The notes beneath the pieces were generated by a model that was not told the origin of the DNA, did no database searches, and saw only the letters and a list, made by a program, of their open reading frames with translations. A stretch of DNA of 64,000 bases, from positions 62,001-126,000 of the forward strand of contig NZ_KZ819031.1 in assembly GCF_003115845.1 (NCBI RefSeq). The letters run 5' to 3'. Below, in pieces: positions 35,219 to 43,163 of the stretch. The position numbers and the translations under genes were made by a program. The first letter of the stretch is position 1. Every line of letters begins with the position of its first letter. Origin of the DNA: Brenneria roseae subsp. roseae. Its GTDB lineage: Bacteria; Pseudomonadota; Gammaproteobacteria; Enterobacterales; Enterobacteriaceae.

Positions 35219-36358
35219 CTACTCTCCTTTTAAAACTTTGGCTGGTTCGATATAAATCGCCCGTCGGGTAGGAACAATGGCCGCAACCGCCGCGACCAGC
35301 AGAGAGAGCACCAGCGTTAACGGAAATACCGGCGCCCGCAACGAGATTGAGGCGTTGAATACCGCCATGCCTAACACCTGCGCCAACAGATACCCGATCA
35401 ATGAACCGCAAATCACCGCGGCCAGCGCAATAATGCCGGTTTCCGCCAGCATCTGACGGATGATATCCCGCCCGCTGGCGCCCAGCGCCTTCTGTAAGGC
35501 GAACTCGCGCGCGCGTTCGCCCACAATCGCCATCAGCGTCGTGTTCACGCACAGGGACGACAACACCAGAATGACCACGGAAACCAGCCCCATCAGCCCT
35601 TTGATCTTGGTCAGCACCTGACCTTCCGAGGCCGAGACTTTGAGAATGGGGCGAATTTCCAACTGCGGGTATTGTTGCTGCAAGCTGGCTGCGAATTGAT
35701 CCACCTGCCCCAGATCGTTGCTGACGCTGAGCAACGCGTTACTGATCGTCCCCTCTCTATCCAGCCACTTCTGCGCCAACGCCAGATTGACGATCAGCAT
35801 ATTGTCGGTGGCATCGCCGGATTCCACGATCCCTTTAATCTGCAATCGCTGCCTGCCGCCGTCGCCCACCAGCGTGATACTGTCGCCCACTTTTACGTTC
35901 AGCCGTTCCGCCAGCTTGACCCCAATCATCGCGTTGCGATCGTCAAAACTGACGCCAATCCAGTTGCCGGTGACCTGCCAGTAAGGAACCAGCGGTCGTA
36001 GCGACTCAAACCACACCCCCATCAGGACGACTTTCTCCAGTTCCGTGCGTGCCATCCCGTACAGATAAGGGCTGGCGGCATTGATCAATCCGGCCGGCGC
36101 GTTTTCCACAATCGGCTGAAAGGTACTTTGCGGCAACGAATTCCCCCGTGCGGGGCCGATATAGAAGTTGGCGCCGAAGGTGCGCAATTCCTGACTCATT
36201 TTGGCATTGATATCGAAATAGACGGCAGACATGGCGGTCACGATTGCCGCACCGACAGTGAGGGCGGCAAACACCACGCTAACCCGCTGCATACGCAGTC
36301 TCAGCGCGCGCAGCACCAGCCGCCAGAACATCCCGTTCATCCAGACATTAGCGGCCAT
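35219..36358 (-). CDS. FtsX/MacB-type ABC permease (second of pair)
   Basis: A 379-residue protein: an N-terminal helix near residues 25-50, a large periplasmic MacB-PCD-like domain, and three C-terminal helices (LVSVVILVLSSLCVNTTLMA, then IIALAAVICGSLIGYLLAQV, then FPLTLVLSLLVAAVAAIVPT). A cytoplasmic loop EFALQKALGASGRDI contacts the ATPase. It overlaps the preceding permease gene by 11 bp. Confidence 0.86.
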   Translation of the reverse strand: MAANVWMNGMFWRLVLRALRLRMQRVSVVFAALTVGAAIVTAMSAVYFDINAKMSQELRTFGANFYIGPARGNSLPQSTFQPIVENAPAGLINAASPYLYGMARTELEKVVLMGVWFESLRPLVPYWQVTGNWIGVSFDDRNAMIGVKLAERLNVKVGDSITLVGDGGRQRLQIKGIVESGDATDNMLIVNLALAQKWLDREGTISNALLSVSNDLGQVDQFAASLQQQYPQLEIRPILKVSASEGQVLTKIKGLMGLVSVVILVLSSLCVNTTLMAIVGERAREFALQKALGASGRDIIRQMLAETGIIALAAVICGSLIGYLLAQVLGMAVFNASISLRAPVFPLTLVLSLLVAAVAAIVPTRRAIYIEPAKVLKGE

Positions 36359-37637
36359 ACAGCACCTCCACCGGATAAAGTTTGGCGATACGGCGCGCCG
36401 GGAACCAGGTGCCGATCACCGCAATCAACATGGAAATCACCAGCACGCAAGGAATAACGATCCAGGCAAAGCTGAGCGGCACGCCGAACAGCATCAGGCC
36501 AATGGCTTTCGCCAATCCCCACCCGGCTACGCAGCCCGCCATTCCGCCAATCAGGCCGCTTAACGCCGCCTCCAGATAGAACAGCAGCATAATCTGCCAT
36601 TGCCGCGCGCCTAATGCCTTCATCAGGCCAATTTCTCTGGCCCGTTCCATAATGGTACTGGTCATCAACGAGGCGATTCCCATTGCCGCGGCGACCAGCG
36701 CAGCGAAGGTCACGACCGCCAGCAACAGTTGGATTTTGTCGATCACCACGCCTTCCGACGCCGCCACCTGCCAGATAGGCCGCACCACCGAACCGGAAAT
36801 CGCTTCTTCCAGTTGATGAGCGATTGAGGACACGTAGGCGGTGCAATACCAGAGGTCATACTCTTCGGCGTTCAGCGCCTCCAGATTTTCACGCGCCCGG
36901 CGGGAAAGCTCATTCTCCGGGACGGTTAGCGCCGAAACGCGGATCGCCTGCACCTTTCCTTCCAGCCCCAATAAGGATTGAACCGCCGCCAGCGGCATCA
37001 CCAGACGGCTTTCTTCGTCGCCGCCGCTGCTGAGAATACCGCTGATATGCACCGTCATTTCGCCCTTCGGTCCGCGTAACCGCAGCGTATCGCCGGTCTG
37101 CCAGCCATTTTGCTGCGCCAGCTGCTTACCGGCCAGCGCATCCACCGGCTTGCCTTCCGCAATGGGCTCCTGCGGCCAAACGCCGGCGACCTGCCAGTAA
37201 GGGCTGACCGCTATTTGTCCGGTGCGGTAGTCTTCCTCATCCGGCACCGCCACGGGCTGAGAGAAAAAGGTGCCCAAAACCGCGATCGGCTGACCGTTAA
37301 TCTCCACGTCGCCGCTCAGCAGAGGCGCAAACCCGACAATATTGTTACGCCAGAAAATATCCTTGATGTTGGGCAGTTCTGATTCATCCAGAAAATCCTG
37401 ACCGTCCAGCGGATTGCTGCGCTCGCCAAACAGTGCGGGCAACGCCGCCTGTCCTGCCGGTTCGATCAGGATATTGGCGCCGTACGACTTTAACTCACGC
37501 GCCATTTTGTCGCCGATATCGATCGATACCGCCAGCAGAGCTGAAATCAACCCGGCAGCCAGAAAGACCGTCAGCACCGCCAGCGATTTACGCCGAACGT
37601 TTCTGCGCCAGGATTGACGTAACATGCGCCATAACAT
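36348..37637 (-). CDS. FtsX/MacB-type ABC permease (first of pair)
   Basis: A 429-residue permease: N-terminal helix (LAVLTVFLAAGLISALLAVS), a periplasmic domain of about 240 residues, and three C-terminal helices. The coupling loop REIGLMKALGARQWQI resembles that of its partner. It probably forms a heterodimer with the 35219-36358 product. It starts 2 bp after the DUF2318 gene ends. Confidence 0.86.
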   Translation of the reverse strand: MLWRMLRQSWRRNVRRKSLAVLTVFLAAGLISALLAVSIDIGDKMARELKSYGANILIEPAGQAALPALFGERSNPLDGQDFLDESELPNIKDIFWRNNIVGFAPLLSGDVEINGQPIAVLGTFFSQPVAVPDEEDYRTGQIAVSPYWQVAGVWPQEPIAEGKPVDALAGKQLAQQNGWQTGDTLRLRGPKGEMTVHISGILSSGGDEESRLVMPLAAVQSLLGLEGKVQAIRVSALTVPENELSRRARENLEALNAEEYDLWYCTAYVSSIAHQLEEAISGSVVRPIWQVAASEGVVIDKIQLLLAVVTFAALVAAAMGIASLMTSTIMERAREIGLMKALGARQWQIMLLFYLEAALSGLIGGMAGCVAGWGLAKAIGLMLFGVPLSFAWIVIPCVLVISMLIAVIGTWFPARRIAKLYPVEVLYGR

Positions 37638-37639
37638 CG

Positions 37640-39037
37640 TTATTCCCCTTCCTCGTGATCGTCAGCCGCCGCGTTTGAGGTAACAAATTTTCCGGGGCTT
37701 TCACGGAAACGGTTATAGTTCGCTTCCGTCGAGAAGAAATAGGTTTTACCACCGTAGCGATACTTATGTTCCGCTTTCACGTTGGTGAGTTTTGATCCAT
37801 CCACCGGATCAACAACATCCAGAGAAACTATCGTGCTGAAATAGTTGGTTCCCGCCGCCAGCGACGCCTGACCGATCACCAGTTCTTTTTCGTCATTGCT
37901 CCAGCCTTCGATCGGTACCGGGTTGCATCCCCCGGCTTTACCAATGGAAGGAATGAAAATGCGCACGTCACAGGCCACGCAAATAACCTGATTCCCTTCC
38001 ATCACGTAGCCCTGATCGCCACACAACAGGCAGGCATCGAAAACCACGCCCAGCCGCAGACGATCCGGATAGCGATTGATGACAAAAAAACGCACCGCCT
38101 TGCCGTCGTCCGCAATCCAGACAAACCGATGCAGTTTGCCGTCACGGATCTGTTCAATCGGAATGTGTACCTGGCCATCTGCCGCCAGCGTCACCGGCAG
38201 CGCTTCAGATAACCGGGGGGGCTGTGACGCTATCTTGTCCCAGTAAAGCTGACTCAGCAGTACCACCAACAGTGCGACCAGCGTTGCCAGCACGGTACGC
38301 AGCGCATTACGGTAATCTGCCGTTGCCTTACGCTTTTCAATGGGATCGCGTCGTTCATCCATCCGGCGATCGGCTTCCCGTAAAGGTATCAGATACGCGC
38401 CAGCCAGCGCCGACATCAGCAGCGCGCTGAGATAATTCAACAAGGGGGCGTTATTGGTGACATGCGCCACGTAGCTCAGGCGCGGTTTGGTCAACCCCAG
38501 CACCTGCAATTTCATCAACAGCAGTAACAATGTGCCGCTGGTCGGCAACATCAGCAGAACAAGTAATAGAATCAGCAGCGGCCAGCGCAATAGTTTAACC
38601 CGCCGCACAATCAGGCCGCAGAGGGCCGCACTGAAAACCAGCCACGCCAGCGCCACAATGATCGCGCTGAAATTCAGTAGCAAATCGGTGTTAACAACGT
38701 GCGTGGTGGTCAATGCGCTCAGGTTGGGATCGCTGCCCCAGTGAACCGCCGCACCGGCGACCAGAATGGCCTGCCACAGGTAACCGATCCGAGGGTGGGA
38801 AAAGAACTGACTGACGAGAAACAGTATCAGGCCAATAGCCTGGACCACCGTTATCCACAGTTGAATCTGCGGCCCATTGGGTAATCTCGCCCCCACCATC
38901 AATCCGGCAATCAATGCCAGTAACGTTATCCAGCCTAACGGTCTGATTTCAGGCGTGACGCGATGGCTCCAGTTCAACCCTAACAGCAATGCTATCGGCA
39001 AAAAGGCCTGTAGTGTGGTAACAAAGAAATAACTCAT
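37640..39037 (-). CDS. DUF2318 membrane protein of the P19/Fet iron operon
   Basis: A 465-residue protein: about eight to ten membrane helices in the first 300 residues, then a periplasmic DUF2318 domain with CxxC pairs (ACLLCGDQGY and CVACDV) and the GGCNPVPI motif. It matches the DUF2318 gene (Cj1660) of the Campylobacter p19 locus. The cysteines suggest a metal- or redox-active domain; electron transfer for Fe(III)/Fe(II) conversion is a reasonable guess. ATG 39037 is preceded by GAAGGGAAT, which lies inside a TATACCC-type repeat (39038-39100). Confidence 0.82.
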   Translation of the reverse strand: MSYFFVTTLQAFLPIALLLGLNWSHRVTPEIRPLGWITLLALIAGLMVGARLPNGPQIQLWITVVQAIGLILFLVSQFFSHPRIGYLWQAILVAGAAVHWGSDPNLSALTTTHVVNTDLLLNFSAIIVALAWLVFSAALCGLIVRRVKLLRWPLLILLLVLLMLPTSGTLLLLLMKLQVLGLTKPRLSYVAHVTNNAPLLNYLSALLMSALAGAYLIPLREADRRMDERRDPIEKRKATADYRNALRTVLATLVALLVVLLSQLYWDKIASQPPRLSEALPVTLAADGQVHIPIEQIRDGKLHRFVWIADDGKAVRFFVINRYPDRLRLGVVFDACLLCGDQGYVMEGNQVICVACDVRIFIPSIGKAGGCNPVPIEGWSNDEKELVIGQASLAAGTNYFSTIVSLDVVDPVDGSKLTNVKAEHKYRYGGKTYFFSTEANYNRFRESPGKFVTSNAAADDHEEGE

Positions 39038-39100
39038 ATTCCCTTCATCTTTCAAGTTGCTGGCGTGTTGGCTTCCTTCCCCTTGAAATCTATTAGGTAT
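39038..39100. repeat. TATACCC-type repeat that supplies a ribosome-binding site
   Basis: On the plus strand it runs ATTCCCTTCATCTTTCAAG, TTGC, a GGCGTGTTGGC interior, then CTTGAAATCTATTAGGTAT. It is the 55900-55954 element in reverse orientation, slightly diverged. Its left end abuts the DUF2318 start codon on the minus strand and contains that gene's Shine-Dalgarno (GAAGGGAAT). Confidence 0.65.
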
Positions 39101-39214
39101 AACGACGCACATTCAAGCGGAAAAGCGCACGCCCCTGATGGAGATACTGACAACATTGCCAACAGAGGCGTGAACATTACCGCGATTACGCAGTGGGCAT
39201 AGAGGACAAGGTAA

Positions 39215-39736
39215 TCACTTGATGCCGACGTATTTGAAATCAAAACTGACATCAAACGGTTTCCACCAGCGGCCAACACCGGTTTCACTGTCAGTATGGC
39301 GATGCATCCCGGCTTTGGAAGGCGGATCAATGTGGTAAACCACTTTGTAGTTGCCCACGCCCATCATTTTGATATTCGCGCCGTAGTGCGGACCATCGCT
39401 GGCGACCATCGGCATGAAGTTCCCTTCCTGCTTGGCGCCGGTGTCGATATTGGTCAGGGTATAAGCGATGGTCAGGAAGGGCATCCATTCACCCGCGCCG
39501 AACCCATTCTTGTTGCCTTCCACCGCATGGATATCCGCTTCCAGATGGATATCCGATTTTGCTGCTGGCAGGCCCATACCGCGAGGCTCCATGTCGATCG
39601 GCTGCAAATAAACCGCCGCGATCTCCATTTCATTGATGGTGACAGCCTCTCCAGCCGGATATTCTTCAAACGCCAACGCTGCTGGTGCGGTGAAAAGACC
39701 GGCGATTATCGCGCCAGCAATCAGACTTTTTCGCAT
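39215..39736 (-). CDS. fetP: P19/FetP periplasmic iron-binding protein
   Basis: A 173-residue periplasmic protein of the P19/Tp34 family with a signal peptide of about 22 residues (LIAGAIIAGLFTAPAALA). Metal-site candidates are Met and His in IDMEPRGMGLP, DIHLEADIHAVEGN and GMHRHTDSETGVGRWW. P19 homologues bind copper and iron and work with the FTR1-type permease. ATG 39742 is an equally possible start, two codons earlier; both lie downstream of GAGGATGAGG. It follows fetM by 69 bp. Confidence 0.9.
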   Translation of the reverse strand: MRKSLIAGAIIAGLFTAPAALAFEEYPAGEAVTINEMEIAAVYLQPIDMEPRGMGLPAAKSDIHLEADIHAVEGNKNGFGAGEWMPFLTIAYTLTNIDTGAKQEGNFMPMVASDGPHYGANIKMMGVGNYKVVYHIDPPSKAGMHRHTDSETGVGRWWKPFDVSFDFKYVGIK

Positions 39737-39805
39737 GTTCATTAACCTCATCCTCGTAAATGTAGAGATCATCTCTCGTTTTAGTGCTTTTCATCACTTC
39801 CAGAA

Positions 39806-41722
39806 TCAAATCGCCGAGACTCGCCGCCGCATAACCCAAAGCGCGACTAACGCGGCAACCAATAACAACCCTTGCGGTATCAGCGTTTCTACATAGGGAT
39901 AAATACCCAGCCAGCTGATTTCCGGAACGCCAATCAGCAGCGTCGGTTCAAACAGTTTCCCTTCAATCAACTCCAACACGCCTTTACCTGCGAAGACAAA
40001 TGCCATCAGGTACATGAAACAGCCGGTGAACATAAAGAAGGGTTTCAGTGGCAGTTTGACCACGGTAAAACGCATGATCAGATAAGCGATGACCAGAATC
40101 ACACACCCGATGACAAACCCGGCCAGAATGGAAAGGTGCCCCGCCATGTTGCTGGCATCGCCTACCAGCGCATAGTAGAACAGTACGGTTTCCGCACCTT
40201 CACGATAGACCGCCAGGAAGCTGGTCAGCCACAGTCCCACCATCGAACCGCTGCTCAGCGAATGCGACAGTTTGCCTTCCAGATAGGCTTTCCAGTGCCG
40301 GGCTTCCACTTTTGAAAGCAGCCAGTAGCTCATGAAGAACAGCATCACGACGGCGATCAGCATGGTGATGCCTTCCAGCAGTTCACGGCTGGCGCCTGAA
40401 TTAGTAAACAGCAGTTGGAAAATGACGGCCGTGATAACGCTGCACAGCAGCGCAACATAGACGGACTGACGAATCAGCGGCAGCTTGTCGTGGTGGTTGT
40501 TTTTCACCAGATAAGCAACGATGGCCGCCACGATCAACAGCGCTTCCATCCCTTCACGCACAATGATCAGCAGGCTGTATATCAACAGGCTCCAGTGCGT
40601 CTCGTCGCCGTCGCCCAGCATGGTGACCGCATTCACCAGGTCCTGCCGCAACGCATCCGCCTGCGCCTGGAGTTGCTCAATCGGCTGCCCGGCGCTCATC
40701 AGGCTGACCAGACGGGTAAAATATCCTTCCAAGGTGGATTTGAATGCCGCGTCGCGGGAACCAATTTTGTTCTCCATGCCGGTGGCTTCAAACAGGTCGA
40801 AATACGTATCCTGCACGGCCATGATGGCCGGTTTAACCTGACCCTGACGGTATTTTTCCAGTGCGGCGGCAATGGCCTGATTGATATCGTTTGTGACTTT
40901 CGCCCAGTTCGCGTCAGGGATCCCATCATCGCCCGATACGCTATCGCCCGCGGGCGCCGCGGTGACAGGCTGGGAATCGCGGGTGGTCGGCAACCCCGGC
41001 AGCACATCTTCGATATCCTGTATTAACGTCGTGACGCGATAAGCCACATCGGTCAGTTGATCAGGCTGGCTTGTCAGCGCGATCAGTGCCGTAAATTGCT
41101 GATTGATGGCCGCGGCCTGCTGAGCAGAGCGATTCTGCCGTACCGACATTTCCATCTCAGAATTTTTAAATCCGTCATAGTGCGCTTGCTGCACGCTCTG
41201 ACTGGCCTTTTTGTAATCTCCGGCCTGATATTCACTGACCGCCTGGGCCAGTTGGTCGTCGATAATCTTGAAGCTTTGCTGCCAGTACAGCGCAATATCG
41301 GCGTTGTCATAGGCGCCGTGCTGCTCCTGCGCCACCAGCCGGTGCCCGTCCGACAGAACGGGAAGCACGGCGGTCAGTTCGTCTTTCAGCCAGGTAATCT
41401 TTGCCTGAACCTCGTCCTGCGGCTTGTCCTCGCCAATCATGCGGCGAATTTCACCGAAGGTTGATTCCATCTGATAGCTTTTTTGCGCGGAGATATTGAT
41501 GCGGATTGGCCCTTCAAGGTTTTCAAACACCTCGAAATAGGCCATCTGCACTTCGACACGGGCTTCGTCCGGCTTTTGCTGCTCGTACAATTGCGCCGTT
41601 TTATCCAGTCTGGACTGGATATCCTGAATAAAGGTGGCGTAATCCGCCGCAGCGACAGCCATGGAACTGGTAAACAGCCAGCACAACAGGAGAAAAATCT
41701 TTTGCCAGTTGGACATATGCAT
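39806..41722 (-). CDS. fetM: FTR1-family iron permease (FetM)
   Basis: A 638-residue protein: signal peptide 1-25, a long periplasmic region (26-375), then a seven-helix FTR1 permease with both REGxE iron motifs (REGME at 389-393, REGAE at 507-511). The periplasmic part shows three related helical units: around 54-80 (AYFEVFENLE), 171-200 (AHYDGFKNSE) and 296-325 (TYFDLFEATGME), each about 100-120 residues with a downstream L-rich helix. It imports ferrous or oxidised iron with FetP. The Fur box at 41739-41757 lies immediately upstream. ATG 41716 is an alternative start. Confidence 0.92.
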   Translation of the reverse strand: MHMSNWQKIFLLLCWLFTSSMAVAAADYATFIQDIQSRLDKTAQLYEQQKPDEARVEVQMAYFEVFENLEGPIRINISAQKSYQMESTFGEIRRMIGEDKPQDEVQAKITWLKDELTAVLPVLSDGHRLVAQEQHGAYDNADIALYWQQSFKIIDDQLAQAVSEYQAGDYKKASQSVQQAHYDGFKNSEMEMSVRQNRSAQQAAAINQQFTALIALTSQPDQLTDVAYRVTTLIQDIEDVLPGLPTTRDSQPVTAAPAGDSVSGDDGIPDANWAKVTNDINQAIAAALEKYRQGQVKPAIMAVQDTYFDLFEATGMENKIGSRDAAFKSTLEGYFTRLVSLMSAGQPIEQLQAQADALRQDLVNAVTMLGDGDETHWSLLIYSLLIIVREGMEALLIVAAIVAYLVKNNHHDKLPLIRQSVYVALLCSVITAVIFQLLFTNSGASRELLEGITMLIAVVMLFFMSYWLLSKVEARHWKAYLEGKLSHSLSSGSMVGLWLTSFLAVYREGAETVLFYYALVGDASNMAGHLSILAGFVIGCVILVIAYLIMRFTVVKLPLKPFFMFTGCFMYLMAFVFAGKGVLELIEGKLFEPTLLIGVPEISWLGIYPYVETLIPQGLLLVAALVALWVMRRRVSAI

Positions 41723-41738
41723 TGGATGGAGCGTTAAT

Positions 41739-41757
41739 GATAGTTATTCTTATTATC
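41739..41757. promoter_or_regulatory. Fur box upstream of fetM
   Basis: GATAGTTATTCTTATTATC matches 14 of 19 Fur consensus positions, 16-35 bp before the fetM start. It should silence the whole fetMP operon when iron is sufficient. Confidence 0.65.
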
Positions 41758-41802
41758 ACTTTGCTAATCGAAGAAGTCTTGATTTACATCACTAACGGCA
41801 TA

Positions 41803-42072
41803 TTATTGACGCAAAAAAATTGTAACATCTTGTTCCATCTCCTCCATTTGCCGTAAAGCGTCCAATGTCGCATGCGCTTCTTTCTCATCCAGACGACTCA
41901 TGGCAAACCCGACGTGAACCAGAACCCATTGCCCAATCAGTGGTTCACTGCCGATGCCATCCGCCACCAAAGCAATGTTCACCTCACGCCGGACGCCGCA
42001 TACATCAACCCACGCCGACTGTTGTTCCGCGTTGGCTATCGCTACCACTTTTCCGGGAATGCCTAAGCACAT
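41803..42072 (-). CDS. hypC: Hydrogenase maturation chaperone HypC/HybG
   Basis: An 89-residue HypC-family protein starting MCLGIPGKV; Cys2 is the essential iron-binding residue. [15 protein letters not shown] and [20 protein letters not shown] are family hallmarks. It chaperones Fe(CN)2CO delivery from HypD to the large-subunit precursor, here presumably HyfG. It is separated from any hypABDE set and diverges from hyfA; its own sigma-54 promoter (42109-42124) ties it to formate hydrogenlyase. It resembles both HypC and HybG, so the symbol is a family label. Confidence 0.88.
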   Translation of the reverse strand: MCLGIPGKVVAIANAEQQSAWVDVCGVRREVNIALVADGIGSEPLIGQWVLVHVGFAMSRLDEKEAHATLDALRQMEEMEQDVTIFLRQ

Positions 42073-42108
42073 GATGATTTTCCAGTCGCAAGAAAGTAAA
42101 TCACCCCT

Positions 42109-42124
42109 TGCAATATTTATGCCA
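42109..42124 (-). promoter_or_regulatory. Sigma-54 promoter for hypC
   Basis: On the minus strand TGGCATAAATATTGCA fits the -24/-12 consensus TGGCACG-N4-TTGCW with GG and GC at exact spacing, 37 bp before the hypC start. Confidence 0.8.
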
Positions 42125-42477
42125 CTAATGAATCGCATCGTGATAAAACCAGCGCTAACGCCGCATGCCTTATGACTTTCTTTACATTCGACCTGAGTTA
42201 ATTTACACAAAAATCCAGTTTTTATTTTGCTACTGATCCAACGATTTATGCGGGTTCAACGCGTATTTCGTGCGCGGGAAGCAAGGGATTTTCATGCCAC
42301 GCCCCGCACGCGCCCTGTCACCGCCGCTTTGGCTTTTGGCGGAACGAGGCCGCTCCGCGCTGCCCTCGTCAAAAGTGTCGACACGACTGTCGAATTGCTC
42401 AGCATCCTCCCGTTTTTAATAACGCCTTCTCACTCAATCCCTTATGTCATGCGGCCTGCCGCACGGCCTCCGTGACG

Positions 42478-42493
42478 TGGCACAGAATATGCT
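42478..42493 (+). promoter_or_regulatory. Sigma-54 promoter for the hyf operon
   Basis: TGGCACAGAATATGCT has GG (-24) and GC (-12) at exact spacing and a perfect TGGCAC block, 44 bp before hyfA. Confidence 0.82.
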
Positions 42494-42536
42494 TTGACGC
42501 AGCTAACCTTAATCGATTCCCCCGGAGAATAGGGCT

Positions 42537-43163
42537 ATGAACCGCTTCGTCATTGCGGATCCTAAACGCTGTATCGGATGCAATACCTGCATGGCCGCCT
42601 GCACTCAGGTACATCGCCGCCAGGGATTACAAACGCATCCACGCCTGACGGTAGAACGCGACCTTGCCGGCACCACTCCGGTATTATGCCGACATTGCGA
42701 AGAGGCGCCTTGTGCCAAGGTATGCCCGGTTAACGCCATTACGCATCAGGATCAGGCGGTGGTGTTGGACGAAAATACCTGTATCGGTTGCAAACTTTGC
42801 GCCATTGCCTGCCCCTTTGGGGCGATCACCCCATCAGGCAGTAAGCCGTTGGCCATCCCGGAAACCTTCCGCCAGCACATCCCGCGCGCCGAGCTCTCCG
42901 ATGTTCCGGTCAGCGTCGCCTCCATCAATCCCCTTCTGGCCTGGAACGCGGGCGTACGCAGCGTCGCGGTGAAATGCGACTTATGTGCTTTTCAGGCCCA
43001 GGGGCCGGAATGTGTTCGCGTTTGTCCCACCAACGCGCTGTTCATCATCGACGATCAACAAATTGAACAGTCTATCGCGGCGAAACGTCGGCAAGCCATG
43101 GAATGGCCAGCCGGCAACGTACCTTTCCCACCGGCCGAACCTTTGCGGGGGAACAAATTATGA
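42537..43163 (+). CDS. hyfA: Hydrogenase-4 electron-transfer ferredoxin subunit HyfA
   Basis: A 208-residue four-cluster [4Fe-4S] protein. Cysteine runs: CIGCNTCMAACTQVH, CRHCEEAPCAKVCPV, CIGCKLCAIACPFG and CDLCAFQAQGPECVRVCPT. In the complex it passes electrons from formate dehydrogenase towards the hydrogenase module, as HycB does in FHL-1. It is the first gene of the hyf operon, starting after GGAG at an ATG that overlaps nothing upstream, and its stop overlaps the hyfB start (ATGA). Confidence 0.93.
   Translation: MNRFVIADPKRCIGCNTCMAACTQVHRRQGLQTHPRLTVERDLAGTTPVLCRHCEEAPCAKVCPVNAITHQDQAVVLDENTCIGCKLCAIACPFGAITPSGSKPLAIPETFRQHIPRAELSDVPVSVASINPLLAWNAGVRSVAVKCDLCAFQAQGPECVRVCPTNALFIIDDQQIEQSIAAKRRQAMEWPAGNVPFPPAEPLRGNKL

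Larger units (their letters stand above)
42073..42536. other. Divergent control region of hypC and the hyf operon
   Basis: 464 bp with sigma-54 promoters at both ends. In between, candidate activator sites include GTGTCGACAC (42375-42384) followed by ACTGTCGA, about 100 bp before the hyfA -24 element, and GTATTTCGTGCGCG near 42260. E. coli FhlA sites also lie 100 bp or more upstream; these are candidates only. Confidence 0.45.
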
